This document shows, in pieces, positions 1 to 13,046 of a stretch of DNA of 64,000 bases; positions within the stretch are counted from its first letter, which is position 1, and every line of letters starts with the position of its first letter. The DNA comes from Anaspis maculata (lineage: Eukaryota > Arthropoda > Insecta > Coleoptera > Scraptiidae). The DNA lies in contig OX421962.1 of assembly GCA_949128115.1 (NCBI GenBank), forward strand, positions 43,237,745 through 43,301,744, written 5' to 3'. The notes beneath the pieces were generated by a model. The model did not search any database, was not told where the DNA came from, and worked only from the letters and a program-made list of their open reading frames with translations. Made by a program: the position numbers and the translations under genes.

Positions 1-680
1 ACTTTTTTTCTTTTGGGGGCGGAAGCTGGAGGCGGCGCCATATCAAAAGTAGCCTATCCTTTTCCATTTTTAGTCAGCTATCCATATAGCGAAAAACTTG
101 GATCGCTATGTCTTTGGGTTTATGTTTTTCATTCATCTCTCACTTTGGGGGCGGCGTGTGGGAGCGGCAGCGTTCGGCTGAGCAAATGTTGCACAATTTG
201 AGTTGGCAGTTCCTTAATGTTTGAGGGAACATCTCAATCAGTAACATTTGTGAAAGTTCCACTTTTTATCGTTTGGGGGCGGAATCTGGGGGCGGCGACT
301 AACGAAAAGTAGCCTATTCTTTCTTTTTTTTAGTCAGCTATTTATATACCGAAAGAATCAGATCGCTATGTCTTCGGGTTTATGTTTTTCATTTTATTGC
401 ACTTTTTATCGTTTGAGGGCGGAATCTGGGGGCGGCGACTAACCAAAAGTAGCCTATCCTTTCCCATTTTTAGTCAGCTATTTATATACCGAAAGAATCA
501 GATCGCTATGTCTTCGGGTTTATGTTTTTCATTTTGAAGTGATTATGGGGGCGGTTTTTAGCAGTTTTTTCATGTCGGCGGCGTATATTGATGACGGAAT
601 GTTTCTTGGCTTACGTTTATAAGTGGCAACAATGTTATATCAAAAAATGAGAACACCAGAGCATCAGGTATATTTGACCA
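1..680 (+). repeat. G-rich dispersed repeat, three tandem units
   Basis: Three units of about 137 bp start near 1, 258 and 396. Each has a GGGGGCGG-rich head, a middle reading AAAAGTAGCCTATCCTTT then TAGTCAGCTAT, and a tail ATCGCTATGTCTTCGGGTTT. A non-repeated spacer with GCGGCAGCGTTCGGCT lies between units 1 and 2, and a further GGCGGTTTTTAGCA segment follows unit 3. The same order of segments recurs at 18369-18830 and, broken up, at 13.99-14.03 and 16.12-16.28 kb. No coding capacity or element termini were recognised. Positions 681-960 hold nothing I recognise. Confidence 0.8.
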
Positions 681-959
681 TTTTTTAGAAAATGATGTAA
701 AATTTTCTTTTCAAGATTTAAATTTTTGGGGTCGTATGAAAATAGTGTACACAACTCGTTGGAAAGTGTACTTCTTGTACTCTTGTACTCGTATGAAATA
801 TATCACTTTCCACACTAGTTATGTAATATACTATTATCTACAAGCGTTAAATAATACCCGTCACTTTTAACACGTCGTCATGGGCGACGTGGAAAAATAA
901 TGATTCTACGCGTTCCTGTCAAATTTTCAATAAATTCTGACATTAACCAAACATTTCAA

Positions 960-2590
960 ACACCATTGTGGATGAAATCTTGTACAATACACGCGTTAAA
1001 AGTGTCTTATTTTGTTCGCGGGGTTGCTCTACTCGCTAGCGCTCGTTTTAGTGCGGCGGTTTGTAGGAACCACCTTGCATTTTGTGATAAAAGCATGAAA
1101 TTTGGCACATACGCTCTACAAACTGTCCTTTACTATTCACGAGGCGGACCCACGATGGAACCGCCGTGCAACTGTCAGAATTGGCATTTGCCTGCCTACC
1201 TTCCAGGGGCAAAAACTGAAGTCGGTTATCAAGCTGATTCAAAAGTGACGTCTATCAATGCAGTAGACCTTCACAGTATAATTTCACCAAAACAGATGTC
1301 AATATTACGAAAGGAGGGGGAATGGGAGGGGATAGTTCTAGCCGCGGCACAGATTTTTTTTATTTGTTAATTTCGGACCAAATTGACAAGTTTGGTGTCG
1401 TTTCCGACTAAATCACATCTTCTGAGTTTAAATTTAATGTTGTGATTGCAGTTTGAAGAAAAATTATTTTTGTTTTGTTGAAAAAAAACATATTTCAGAA
1501 AAAAATCTTAGTCTTTTTTCATTTTGATTTTTATCTCAATTCCGGGCATTCGAAGTGAGAATCTTTATTTAGTTCACTTCTTCAAAGCTTCTTGTACATA
1601 AAAACCATGTACGAGACCTGATTTTTACTCTGACAAGATCGTGAGGCTCATTTGTTCCTAAAGTCGTAGAAGTAATATCCAATAATTTTATTGATTTTCA
1701 TGTACGAATGAAGGTGTGCGTGCAAAGCCTTGCAGTTTGTGATAAAAGCCTGAAACTTGGCATACATGGTCTATGAACTGTCCTTTACGATATAAGAGGT
1801 GCACCCATGACGGAACCGCCGTGCAGCTGTCAGAATCGCCACGATACCTTTGCACGCACACTTCCATTCGTACATGAAAATGATTGCATATTACTTTCAC
1901 GACTTTAGGAACAAATAAGGCTCACGAACTTGTCAAAGTAAAAATCAGGTCTCGTACATGGTTTTCATGTGCAGGAAGCTTTGAAGAAGTGAACTAAATA
2001 ACGATTTCTACTTCGAATGTCTTGAATAAGGATTAAAGTCAAAATGAAAAAAGGCTAAAATTTTTTTCGGAAATATATTTTTTTTGGTAACAAAACAAAA
2101 TCTTTTTTTTCAAACTGCAATTACAACATTCAATTTGAATTCAGAAGATGTAATTTAGTCAGAAACGACACCAAACTTATCAATTTGGTCCGAAATTAAC
2201 AAATAAAAAAATCTGTGCCGCGGCTTGAACTATCCCCTCTCATTCCCCCTCCTTTTGTAATATTGACATCTGTTTTGGTGGAGTTATACTGCGAAGGTCT
2301 TGATAGACGTCATTTTTGAATCAGCTTGATAACCGACTTTAGTTTTTGCCCCTGGAAGGTAGGCAAATGACAATTCTGACAGCTGCACTGCGGTTCCATC
2401 GTGGGTCCGCCTCGTAAATAGTAAAGAAGAGTCTGTAGAGCGTATATGCCAAATTTCATGCTTTTATCATAAAATGCAAGGTTTCCCTGAAAAATGGTCG
2501 TTAACCGCCGCACTATTTCGCAAGCGTCCCCGTTCTCAAAATAATACCTGTCACTTTTAACACTTGTATCGTAAATAGCTATTTCCACAA
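960..2590. repeat. Giant palindrome (foldback element) 1
   Basis: Left arm (about 960-1700) and right arm (about 1865-2590) are reverse complements of each other, with scattered substitutions and small indels, around a centre near 1775. A block of about 120 bp beginning CCTTGCATTTTGTGATAAAA lies at the outer part of each arm (about 1068 forward, 2482 reverse) and a third, diverged copy fills the centre (about 1728-1850). The apparent reading frames at 900-1370, 1048-1242, 1688-1900 and 2310-2630 are all products of this symmetry and I do not regard them as genes. Exact ends and a target-site duplication are not clear. Confidence 0.8.
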
Positions 2591-4940
2591 CAAATAAAGA
2601 AAGTTGAAAAATGATTGTTACTTGACTCAAATTCCAGTTTACATGTTTTACAAGAGTGGTCTTAGGCCTTACGGGGTCTTGAAAAAGGGGTGATCCGATT
2701 TTATTTCATTTTGCACTAAAATGAAGAAAGTTGAAAGGCATGCATTAATGGACTCCTATCACCATCTTAAATTTTTGGAAGGGTGGTCATTCTACCTGAA
2801 GGGATGAAGCACTGAAGCAGGAGCAGTGCAGGTATGTCCCCTACCTAGTATGTAGAAATATGAACGTTCTAGATTTAGCTGTTCAAAAATTAGACAAAAT
2901 TATAATCGGCAACTTCTCACTAAGACTATAATAGGTGCGTTGATGCTTTCAACCTCTTGTAACAGGATGCAAAAGGTTATTGCTAAGAAAAAGTTGTACC
3001 TGTATTTGAACTTTCGAAAAAAGAGAACAGGGTAGGCGAAGTCGCTTATACTTATTCTATTGAGGTCTAGAGTGGGTGGCCAACGTGATCAAACTTTGTC
3101 TTCTGACTTTTGGTCATCCCTATTAAAAAAAGTGGTTTGGGGCAATGAAAGTAATTAGTAGTAGCTATCAGTAGCTTGTAAATAGCCATAAAAAATAGGT
3201 TTTTTTATGATAATTCTTCTGAAAAACACAACACCAGCCAGGTCAAAAGTGGATCAAAATCATTCAAGTTCACGGTAAGTATACCTACCTGCTCTGGACT
3301 ATGGAGTCTATTTCATTTCTGGCATTGATCTGTTTCAATATTTTTATTGAGTTCGCCGTGAGCGTGATTCTTTGGCTTATGTGGGTTATGATAAGACCTC
3401 AAGAGAGCAACTATATTTCATTTTCCGGGAAAATGCGACGAGCTCGCCTTGGTGCAGAGCGCGCAGCACTATAATTTAGATCACTAGATCCCCAAAACAC
3501 ATCCATTATTTTAGTACGGGCCTAGACAATACAAAGTCATTAGAAAGGCAACAGTTGCTGTTGGTGTTGTAATGCATTTCACTGGAATGCAAAGCCGATT
3601 AGGGACGGCACGATCTGATAAAGTCCCCATCTCCCGTGCCTGCCTGTCCAAGTGATACGCATTATTATTGTTTACTTTATAAGTTTAATGCGGGAGCAGA
3701 TAACGCAACGATTCCCCATGATTTAATTTAATGTAGATGTGTATGAAATTTATCTGTTTGTGGGGAGCTGCAGGCAGGGGTTGGGAGTATTCTAAAGAGG
3801 ATATTCGTATTCTGTTTTCGCGTCGCCCGATGCACATAAATATCTCGAAGCTAAAACAGCGTGCCTGAGTCTAAGATGTAACAGGGAGCAGTAGTTTAGT
3901 GGTGTCTGCCATAAAGCACAGCCGTTGTGTCCCTTTGTGTTCATTACTTTCAGCTGACGCTGACGGCAAAATTTGAGTTGCTATTGGTGGCCACCGTCAT
4001 GCCGGATTGCCGGGCTGTTGATGTAATAGTCCCGGCAGATTTGCTCCTGACAGGTCCGTGCTCAATTTTAGGCCAGTTATGGGGAGATTCTCCCGAATTT
4101 GCGTTTCGGTGACTGGCTATCCATGTTGAAGACACTTTTTTCCACACACCGCTCGAAGATGGAAATCAGGACACACCGAAATGTTCCCGGCTTTCTCGGC
4201 AATTCAGCGACTATTTGATCTAGACTGGGAACAGAAAAAAATTATGAACTTTGTTTTTGCTGACTGAGTGAAGGAGGGAATATATGTATGTTATACCGTG
4301 AGATCAAAAATTATCCTAGTCAAAGCTCTGTCTTATTGTCTTAGAATGGGAAAACTGCCGTTTACAGCAATTACCGTCACCTATAGCTCAAGGCTGAATA
4401 ATTTTATAAGAACGCGAAGGGGTGGGGGACACCAATAGGGACGAAAAAAATCTCGACTGATGTGTAGGTGTTCCTACCTAGGGATAGGCAAAACCGAGGG
4501 CAAAACTATTGATATATCAATAAATTTATATCAAAATATCAAATGTCGCTAGTTATATCGAAATATCAAATATCAATAAATATTAAAATATTATAGAAAT
4601 ATTGACAATGGTTATCATATCATTAAAATATTAATGAATAACAAGATGAAGAGACCAAAGGCCACCAAAGAAGGAAGTTTCATTGTTATGACATTTACCT
4701 CAAGTAACAATTTTGGGGACCTTCGACAATGATCTTGAATTGGATGAAGTTTATTATCTCTGATGATTATTAGATTTTTTTGTCCCTATGTACAGTTGGA
4801 AGCGGAATGATTCATACGGCACCGGGCACCGCTAGGAAGTCGGCTGGATTCCAGAAATGTTAGATGCTTGGATTGTTCTTGAATGCCAGTTTTGATAAGA
4901 GATTGATCGTAATTCGTTTGTATTTCTGTCCTATTGGATG
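2591..4940. other. No recognised feature
   Basis: I see no convincing gene here. A short AT-rich stretch at about 4505-4635 is built from ATATCAA/TTGATAT words like those in the hAT-type element at 27916-28402, so it may be a relic of that family, but no termini are visible. The ORF pair at 3927-4147 lies on opposite strands of the same DNA and lacks any recognisable domain. Confidence 0.5.
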
Positions 4941-4946
4941 ATATTA

Positions 4947-5155
4947 TAGTTCGGCGAACTTTGAGAGTTTAAGGACGATGAGTAAAAAATCAATTATAAT
5001 TAATTAATGATTATAATTCATTAATTACTTCAATATACGTTACTTCATACGTCCTCAGCACCCGAGGAAGCCCCAAATTAGGGGTGAAACGTTGTGCGTT
5101 AACAAAAAAAATATTTTTACTCATCGTCCTTGAACCCTCAAAATTCGCCGAACTA
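4947..5155. mobile_element. Short TIR element (MITE) with TA duplication
   Basis: About 209 bp with terminal inverted repeats of about 40 bp: TAGTTCGGCGAA on the left and its complement on the right, continuing into AAGGACGATGAGTAAAAA and the matching TTTTTACTCATCGTCCTT. TA flanks both ends. The inside is AT-rich plus a GC-rich stretch with CCCCAAATTAGGGG. The element sits between inverted copies of a GCCAGTTTTGAT/ATCAAAACTGGC pair at about 4886 and 5175, so it may have landed in an older inverted repeat. Non-autonomous; TA suggests the Tc1/mariner group. Confidence 0.75.
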
Positions 5156-5159
5156 TAAT

Positions 5160-7464
5160 TGATCGTAATCAAAACTGGCATTTAAGAATTATACAAGCAG
5201 CTGCATGTCCATGCGTCGGTCATAGTTCACGATTTACGATTTCCAACAATTTTTTTCTGCTTCACCCTGTATAAAGTATCTGTACGATTTCCGCCGATAT
5301 CCCCACTTCCAGATTGATCGAAGGTGGTCTCAGCAACAGGCATGCAAAGTGACAATGCTTGGTATGAAAGTCTAAGGTACCCCTATTTTTTTGCCCTAGA
5401 CGTCCGGACCCTGACGTGAATTCGTACGATACAAAAAGTTACATATAAGTAGTAGGTTCACTTGTACTGTGACTCTAGTTGGCTGGGCAAATTTTTTACT
5501 TCGGCATTGTAGGCTTGCCGCCTTTTCACCTGGTGTGAACCTAACTTCTCTGGAAGTAAAGTTATATTTCTTATCAAATTGATATTGAAATCTTGAAAAA
5601 CTGACCTTGTCATACGTAGAAATGCGACTAGGGGGACGCAGAGCTAAGTTACCGTCATGTACACACCAAAAGAGCACGGGGCGGCCGCAAATCTAAGTCA
5701 TCTCAACGGCGGCCAATTCAATGTCGACAAAAACTCGTCCCGGGAAGCCCCAAAATGGAAGCAAATTGCAAATTGAAGGTACTTACATCAATTTCGGTCC
5801 AATACGCAACTTTGAGCGGCTGGGTCTTTTGAAATTTGGTTTGATTTATTTTTTACACGTAAATTTTTTTGCCAATGACAGACCGCACGGCGATCCTTGT
5901 ATCGCCTATAGTTCTTCAGGGTTGAGCGTATCTTTTCGACTGGAAGCGGAAGAGGCGATAGCGTTCGCACGTATCTCCCTCGCCGCTACGCGGCTCGGGA
6001 TTTAAGCGGTGCTCACGCTATAATAGCTCACTTCTCAACCTTGGCATATAATATACTATTTTTTCCCTTAGCGGTCATTGTTCTCGCATATTACGTGGGT
6101 GAGTAATATTGTTTTTCTTCTTGTTTCCATTTTGAACTTACCTTGACAGGCCCCATGACAACAGGTTTGGGGGCCTACACACAGGCAATAGAGATGTGTC
6201 TGTATCACGGAACCTCTAAGAATTATTTTCACTCTAGGCTTTAGGGGCCCCGACCCCGGATATCATCAGAGTGCCGGGGCCTCAAGCCTTTGAAATTTTG
6301 TATTTTATAATTTATTTTCAAGAACCAAATTTCTTTTAAATTAAATTATTCTTTGAAAATTAATTTATTTTCAATGACAAAACAACCAAATTGTCTTGTC
6401 TGCGCGCTGCAGGTACTAAAAATTCATATTATTCCTAATTTTGCATATACGAGTAGGTTTTATAGCAATGAGTCAACATTCCAAATCCAATCCAACATCC
6501 AAAGCTGGAACCGAAAACTTCTTGTAGGTACTGGTGGTCAGTGGCATAGCCAGGGGGGGCAAGGGTGAGCGAATGACCACACTCCCCTACCTCCCAAGCA
6601 CCCACGGCACTTCATCCCACACAAAACAAATACAGAAAATTTTCTGGCGAAAGTTTACAAGAAGTGCAAAATTTTTCTGAAGAAAAGTTTGTTCATCAAG
6701 TAATTTTAAAAAACATGTCAAAACCGAAATCGCAGAACGCATGAAATGTACCTATTATTATCAGCAACATTATTATTATGCTAAAAAAATTTCGCCTGCG
6801 GTGTTACCTTTTACGGACTCGCGCCCTTGTCGTTACCTTGGCCCTCTCCACCCTCAAATTCTGACTACGCCACAGTGTGGCACATCTGATCGACTGATAT
6901 GAAATGTTCAGGATAACGAGGCAAATCTTTGGATAAGATTAATTGTTTTGGTTTCACAGTCAAGTCAACATCCCACTATTTTGTTTATTAGGCTTTCGCT
7001 CAATCACGGCGGGGCAGGGCGGGCCAAAAAGTCTGCCGGTCCCCCTTCATATTCTCAACTTTCACTCCTTAGGGGCCCCATCTCACAATTCCGCCCAGGG
7101 CCCCCAATTCCCTTAGTCCGCTACTGAATTTCGTGGAATGATCTGAAGACTACTTGTACCAAACGGCATTGCGTTATTCAAAAGTGCACGAAACAGGACC
7201 AATTTGTCGCGTACCGACTCCACCTGGGATGACTCCACCATTATTGTTGTTTGCAATCAACACAGAGGCCCGTGATGTATCATTTTGACGGGGTTAAGCT
7301 GCTGTTGCTGTTGCTGCATTCTTGAACTTTTTTGTGAAAAGCACAGAACTCTATAAGGGAATGGTTATGATGATCACCGTGCTTACGATGAAATTGCAAC
7401 GGCCCGTTTGAGTTGCCCGCCGGTCTTTTGGGTTGTGATACCTGCAGGTAAAAATGCTGTTCTA
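5160..7464. other. No recognised gene; scraps of GC-rich hAT-like repeats
   Basis: There is no supportable gene. Around 6140-6300 and 7010-7130 the sequence carries GGGGCCCC-rich words and an end-like CTTAGTCCGCTACTG, and around 6538 a CAGTGGCATAGCCAGG. Both resemble the CAGTGGCGTAG-type ends of non-autonomous hAT elements, but I could not pair them with matching flanking duplications, so they are left as probable fragments. The ORFs at 5396-6005 are ordinary open stretches on opposite strands. Confidence 0.4.
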
Positions 7465-7472
7465 TTTATTTC

Positions 7473-8992
7473 CAGTGCCGTAACTAGGCCTGTTGGCGCC
7501 TGTGGCAATGTAGCAATTGTGCGCCCCAAGGAAGTAAGCATCCCAAGGGGGCCAGGCCCCGCTAGAGCACCGCAGGCGAAAATTTTCCCCGATAACAATA
7601 ATAATGCTAATAATAATCTCAAATTTGAGCTGGAAGCTTCCATTTCCTCCCCCTCCGGATTTTTGGTGACAATGGCATCACAATCATCTACATAAAAAAA
7701 AAGCCCAATAAGATGATTTTCATATTTTTAAAATTTTTCACTCAATCTTTCATAAAAAATAGGTGCAATCAATAATAAACTCATTCGACTTCTAAAAAAA
7801 ATTTCAAACTTCCGGCCGTCCACTCTTTTGCAGTCAAGCTTCCCAACCCAGAAATGAAAACATCAAGACAAATTGATAATAATCTGTACAATAATTCATA
7901 CAAAAAGGTCTTCAACAAGAAGTAACAAAATACTAGTAGTGCCTATAGGAGGATTACAAAGATAAAAATTGAACAACAAAACAAAACATGTCAAGTTATT
8001 GACAAAATATTTAGAATCAAAATGAAAAAAAGATACACGTTGATACTCTATTTCAAATACTCACCGTGGGTTCCACAAAACAGATAATACGAGATTAGTT
8101 GATTCGCGATTTTTGTTTGCCAATTTGTAGCTGACTGATCAATGGAAATGCTGGTTTATCCCTCAATAATAAAAAGATAATGGGTCTAGTACAGATTTCA
8201 GGCATTTTTGTGGGTAATCGCCTAGCATTCAGCAGAAAAAAGTTCAGCTAATCTGCAATCACCCTTGATCGCTGATCATCTTTTTTGTGGAACTGACGGA
8301 GAAAGTAACTAAAAATAAATTTCAGGACAAAAAAAATTGCACATGAAAAAATCTTGAAACTTCAACCACCAAGCTAAACTTTTCTAAATTTCGATTAAAA
8401 AAATATGTCTATAATTTCACAAAATTCAAGCTTGACATAGCTGTTTTATGGATTGAAAGTATGGATATCTTTGTTAATCTTTCTTGGCCGACAGAAGAGC
8501 GCAAATTATGAGCGCAAACGAGAGATGAATTTTTTTGCAGAATATAGAGAGGCCCCATCTCAGACTGATTCGGCGCTCTTGTATATTTATTAGGTGCAAA
8601 ATGCAAGTAATTAATAGTCAGACTGGAACTCGAAAAGTACCTATACTAGACCGACCGGCGCTGGCGGAGGGCGCCGAGCGCGAGCGCTGCCTCATCCTCA
8701 GCATGCTACTTCCTGCAGTGCCGTGTTCTTCAATTTTATCCGATTTATGTCTGTTTTGAATCATGTCATGAAAAGGTGGTAGAAAAAGCTGCTTTTGATT
8801 CTTCTATTTATAAAGCTAGTGAAGTTGTAGGTTGTAGGCTGTAGAAGTGGATATAGGTTCAGGTAAAAATTTTGATTTTATTTTTTGATTTTGAAAATAA
8901 TGATTAGGTATTATCCAAGCTGAATTTTGCGCCCCTGAGATTTTTGCGCCTGTGGCAAATGCCACCTTCGCCACGCCCTAGTTACGGCACTG
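7473..8992. mobile_element. Non-autonomous hAT-type element, 8-bp TSD
   Basis: The ends are CAGTGCCGTAACTAGG on the left and its complement CTAGTTACGGCACTG on the right, with further imperfect pairing (GCCTGTGGCAA). The 8-mer TTTATTTC lies directly before the left end (7465-7472) and directly after the right end (8993-9000), a clean 8-bp target-site duplication. CA..TG ends plus 8-bp duplication are the hAT signature. No transposase-like frame is visible in the 1.52 kb interior, so it is probably a deletion derivative mobilised in trans. Confidence 0.9.
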
Positions 8993-9000
8993 TTTATTTC

Positions 9001-10715
9001 TATAAGTACCTACTCGTATTACACGGAAGAAACATTTCAGAAATGTTTTATCTTGATTATTCATAGAACAGTATGTACATGAACTACTTTTGCTCTCTGC
9101 ATTTCTTTTCTTGCCAGGCAGACAAGAGGACTTGGATTATACGTAGGATTCGATATCAAAGAGAAAAACACACTAGCGGGTATAGGTACACAACTGAATA
9201 AAACAAAATGTTAGACTCGACAATTTACAAAACTAAAATGGTTCAATAAAATTCAGTGCCTATGTGATGGATGCTGGGTGGTGGTGGCTGTACGATTCGA
9301 CGTTGTTGTGCGCAATTTTTACGGCAGTCACAATTTCGAATCAATCGGTAATGGCAAATACGACCACTGCATCGTAAAAGTAAAGAAGGGAAAGGCACGC
9401 CGCGAAAATATTTGTAAACCTATGTAGCGTCTAAATTCGATTTTGTCACACATGAAACGGAGAATTATTTCAGAATTTCGTATGCGCAATTCTGATTCGA
9501 CATTAATATTTCCACAATTCTAACATCGACATATGTGTGGCATATTTTCAAGTTTCCTCGATTTTAAATTTCTACTTGGCGATGCGAAAAACTTTACGAA
9601 TAAATTACCAAAAATACGGCGCGAGAGTCGTGACGCATCTGTGTGTTCTTTCACTTCTTGTCGGTGCCGTGCGGATGGGAAAGGAAAAACGTTCGGCAAT
9701 CGGCATTACTCTCTGGGCATTGCTTTGAATGATGCGCTTCCATGTTAAATTGGCTTTGAGTTTCCAGCGATTTATCTGATTTTCCTGATTTTGGGGATAT
9801 TTTAATTTATTCTTCGCCAAACTCTCTTGGTTTCCGCATCCTAAATGGTGGGAGTTGGCAACGCCGTGTCTGACCTCCCTCAAACAAGAACCGGAAAGAT
9901 ACGTACCTACCGCCGGAATTTCATAATGCATGAGACCGATATACCGGATGCGCTATACTTCTGCGGAACCGCACCATTTGCAAGGCGCTGCCGGGAAAAA
10001 TAAACGACATCCGCCAGAGTGCAATTCTCACCCCTCGCTCCCCTAGAATAAGAACAACAAATCTCGGACAATATTTCCTTCCCAGGCCAAACGCGCGTAC
10101 TTTATAAATCCTGAACTTTGTTAATATGCCCTGTACTGTAAGCGAAGATCAATTTTCTGATAATTCGCCCAAATTTATTACACCCCATATCACTGGGTGT
10201 TTGGAGAATATTCCCGGTACCTACCTATTGGTGGGGTGAATTATTGAATACATTTTCTCAACGCCTCTCTTTTGGAACTTTTCGCGTTTTAATCGCCCCC
10301 AAATATCTGATGAATATTTAACTTTCTGCGGTGGATAATTTATAATATCGAATTTTGAAAGAAAAAGAAGTGAAGAAAAGTTCCGGAGATTCATCGCGCC
10401 CTCATTGGTAAAGTTTATACTGGATTCACCTTTAATATGAGCCACGATACACATTGTGCGCCGCTCAGAAAAGTTAAGGAATATCTGATGAGTCTTTGGA
10501 AATCAAATGCTGTTTTTAGAAAAATTAATAAAACTTTTGTTTATTGAATATTAATTGGATATTTAGTGCAATTCGAATCTGACTAGGTGACTAGGATCAT
10601 ATTGTTCTCTTCATCTGTTCGTGTTCATGTGAAAAGTTTAAACGGTCTCTTTGAAGTGCGGCAATAGGGCCAGAACCTTTATACCCTCGTCTATACCCCT
10701 TCTCTCTGACACTAT
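9001..10715. other. No recognised feature
   Basis: No gene, repeat ends or RNA gene are recognised. Open frames near 9533-9748 and 9605-9931 overlap on opposite strands and show no domain, splice context or composition that would support coding. Confidence 0.45.
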
Positions 10716-10840
10716 TAGGCACTCTGCAAATTTTGAATATCCCGCCCGTTTCAGCACCCTCATGCGGCAGTCGTGAGCATTATGTGTGAGGAAAATGGTC
10801 AATATTGAAGTTTATGGATTGTTGATACTGACATTTGCAG
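10716..10840 (+). repeat. Dispersed repeat copy (partner at 36360-36485)
   Basis: The run from GGCACTCTGCAAATTTTGAA through CAGCACCCTCATGCGGCAGT to AATATTGAAGTTTATGGATT matches, in reverse orientation and with few changes, 36360-36485. It lies just outside the palindrome at 10873-12972. Its identity is unknown; it may be the edge of a larger dispersed element. Confidence 0.75.
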
Positions 10841-10872
10841 GTGGTATGATTATTGAAATGGTATTGTTGTTA

Positions 10873-12972
10873 TAGTCGTAGCGGTACACCAAATTATTCT
10901 GCACTTCTAACGATTTCGATTATTTTTGGCACAGATGATCATTGGACCTATTCAAGCGTTTTGACCCGCAGCACCACCAAATTTGCCCCTCAGGAATGGA
11001 GGGGTGGGGGTATCTTCAGAATTTGAAGCTCCAGGTCTAGTATGGTCCAATGAAGATCCACAAAGGCAAGTGAGTAGTCATTTTCGAATGATTTTCATCC
11101 GCTGATGTCGATTCTGACGTGAAAAATGAGTTGCGCAATCATTTGACAAAGATAATTGGTAATAGTAAGAGATAAAGATGAAATCAAGTGGTCATCTATT
11201 GAGCTCTGTAGGAACTTGTTTTTTTGTGATAAATACATGAAACTTGATGTGACTGTTCATTATTACTTACTTCCCAAATATGGAGGGAGCACCACGCGTT
11301 CCGACGGATGACGTCGCGACGCAAAATCAAAAAATAGTGGTCGCCATTTCCAGAACAGTCGATAGGAATATTATAATTTATTTGATTTCTTCCATCAAGC
11401 CATATGCTTTCAAGATTCAGTAACATATTTTTGTCGATTTGGGGAAACGGTGGGCTACCAATGGTGAACCAGGTGCCTGTAAGGGGAACTGTGAGGTTTC
11501 TTCACCCCCAAATCACCGCGGTCAACATCTTCGGATAAAACCGAGGATAAAATCAACTATTTTGAAGTCTGTGCATACGAATATGTTATCTGGTTAACAT
11601 TTCTCGTGTTTCGTCCTTCTAGGGACTCCTCAGTATGTTTATACAGATCTAGCGATCAAATGAAAGGCACACAGAAAGGTACTTTTGATTACTGGAAAAA
11701 AGTGATCTTTAATATTGTACCATATTAGGTACATACTCGGTTACACAACTCTTACAAACTAAACTATAAATTATTACAACGATTAATCGCCTGTTAATAT
11801 CGATGCCACCGTACTGAAAGAAAGAAACCGCTTTGTATGAGACCGTATCAAATGATTGAACCATTATTGTTTGTTTATTTGTTTGTTTTTATCCTTATCG
11901 GCATTTCTTATGTCATAGGAGTTTGCTGAATTTGATTCCCAAATATCACAAGCTGAGAAACTTTGTTTCTATAGCACAAAGCACTGTGCCGGGAATCGAA
12001 TTCAAGAATTCAAGATTTTGATATTGATGCTTTTTTCAGACGTATTTACTTCATTCATATCCGAGACTTTATTCATACCCTAACACTAGAATCACAGAAA
12101 TTGCATTTATTCTTTTTTTACCCATTTCAAACAAAACGGTATCCCAGAATCGGTCACTTCACTAGGTAGTCTGAATGATCTCGCGCGGTTGCGAAATCTG
12201 TATAAACCATACTGAGGAGTCCTTAGAAGAACGAAACATGGAGAATGTTGACCAGATGACATAATTATTTGTATGGACAAACTTAAAAATAGTTTTATCC
12301 AAAGATGTTGACCGTGGAAATTTGGGGGTAAAGAAACCTCACGGTTCCCTCTAGCAGACACCTGACTCACCACTGGTAGCCCACCGTTTCCCCAAGTCGA
12401 CAGAAATATGTTATTGAATCTCGAAAGCATATGGTTTGATGAAAGAAATCAAATGAACTATGATAATATATCGACTATTTTGGAAATGACGACCACTATG
12501 TTTTTTGACATTGCGTCGCGACGTCATGCGTCGGAACGCGTAGTGCTCCCTCCATATTTGGAATGTAAGTAATAATGAACAGCCCTACAGAGTTTCATGT
12601 ATTTATCACAAAAAAACAAGTTCCTACAGAGTTCAGTAGATGACCACTTGATTTCATCTTTATCTCTTACTATCACCAATTATCTTTGTCAAATGACTGC
12701 GCAACTCATTTTTCACGTGAGAATCGACATCAGCGGATGGAAATCATTCGGAAATGACTACTCACTTGCCTTTGTGGGTCTTCATTGGACCATACCAGAC
12801 CTGGAGCTTCAAATTCTGAAGATACCCCCACCCCTCCATTCCTGAGGGGCAAATTTGGTGGTGCTGCGGGTCAAAACGCTTGAATAGGTCCAATGATCAT
12901 CTGTGCCGAAAATAATCGAAATCGTTAGAAGTGCAGAACTTGGACGATTTTAGGCCCGTACCGCGACGACTA
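10873..12972. mobile_element. Giant palindrome (foldback element) 2, TTA duplication
   Basis: Arms of roughly 780 bp (10873-11660 and 12195-12972) are reverse complements around a non-palindromic loop of about 500 bp. The ends read TAGTCGTAGCGGTAC and, on the other side, GTACCGCGACGACTA, and both are flanked by TTA (10870-10872, 12973-12975), a 3-bp duplication as in PIF/Harbinger-like insertions. Each arm holds the word TTTGTGATAAATACATGAAA (about 11224 forward, 12593 reverse), which is also in palindrome 1. No transposase is seen; ORFs at 11196-11426, 12107-12430 and 12597-12845 arise from the arms. Confidence 0.85.
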
Positions 12973-13046
12973 TTATGGAAATAGATAACTTCCTGCAGAA
13001 AAAGTACAAACAAGTGAGTATGCCTTCACGTGCGTGAGTCTCAGTA

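Noticed and set aside
900..1370. 156-residue open frame on the plus strand
   Set aside because: It lies wholly in an arm of palindrome 1. Similar frames appear in the other arm and centre on both strands, so it follows from the repeat, not from coding selection.
3880..3950. tRNA-like words (AGTAGTTTAGTGGTGTCTGCC)
   Set aside because: No cloverleaf can be completed: there is no matching T-arm with GTTCGA and no acceptor-stem pairing.
6538..7127. hAT-like element between CAGTGGCATAGCC and GTCCGCTACTG
   Set aside because: The termini resemble hAT ends, but the 8-bp flanks do not match and inner pairing is poor.
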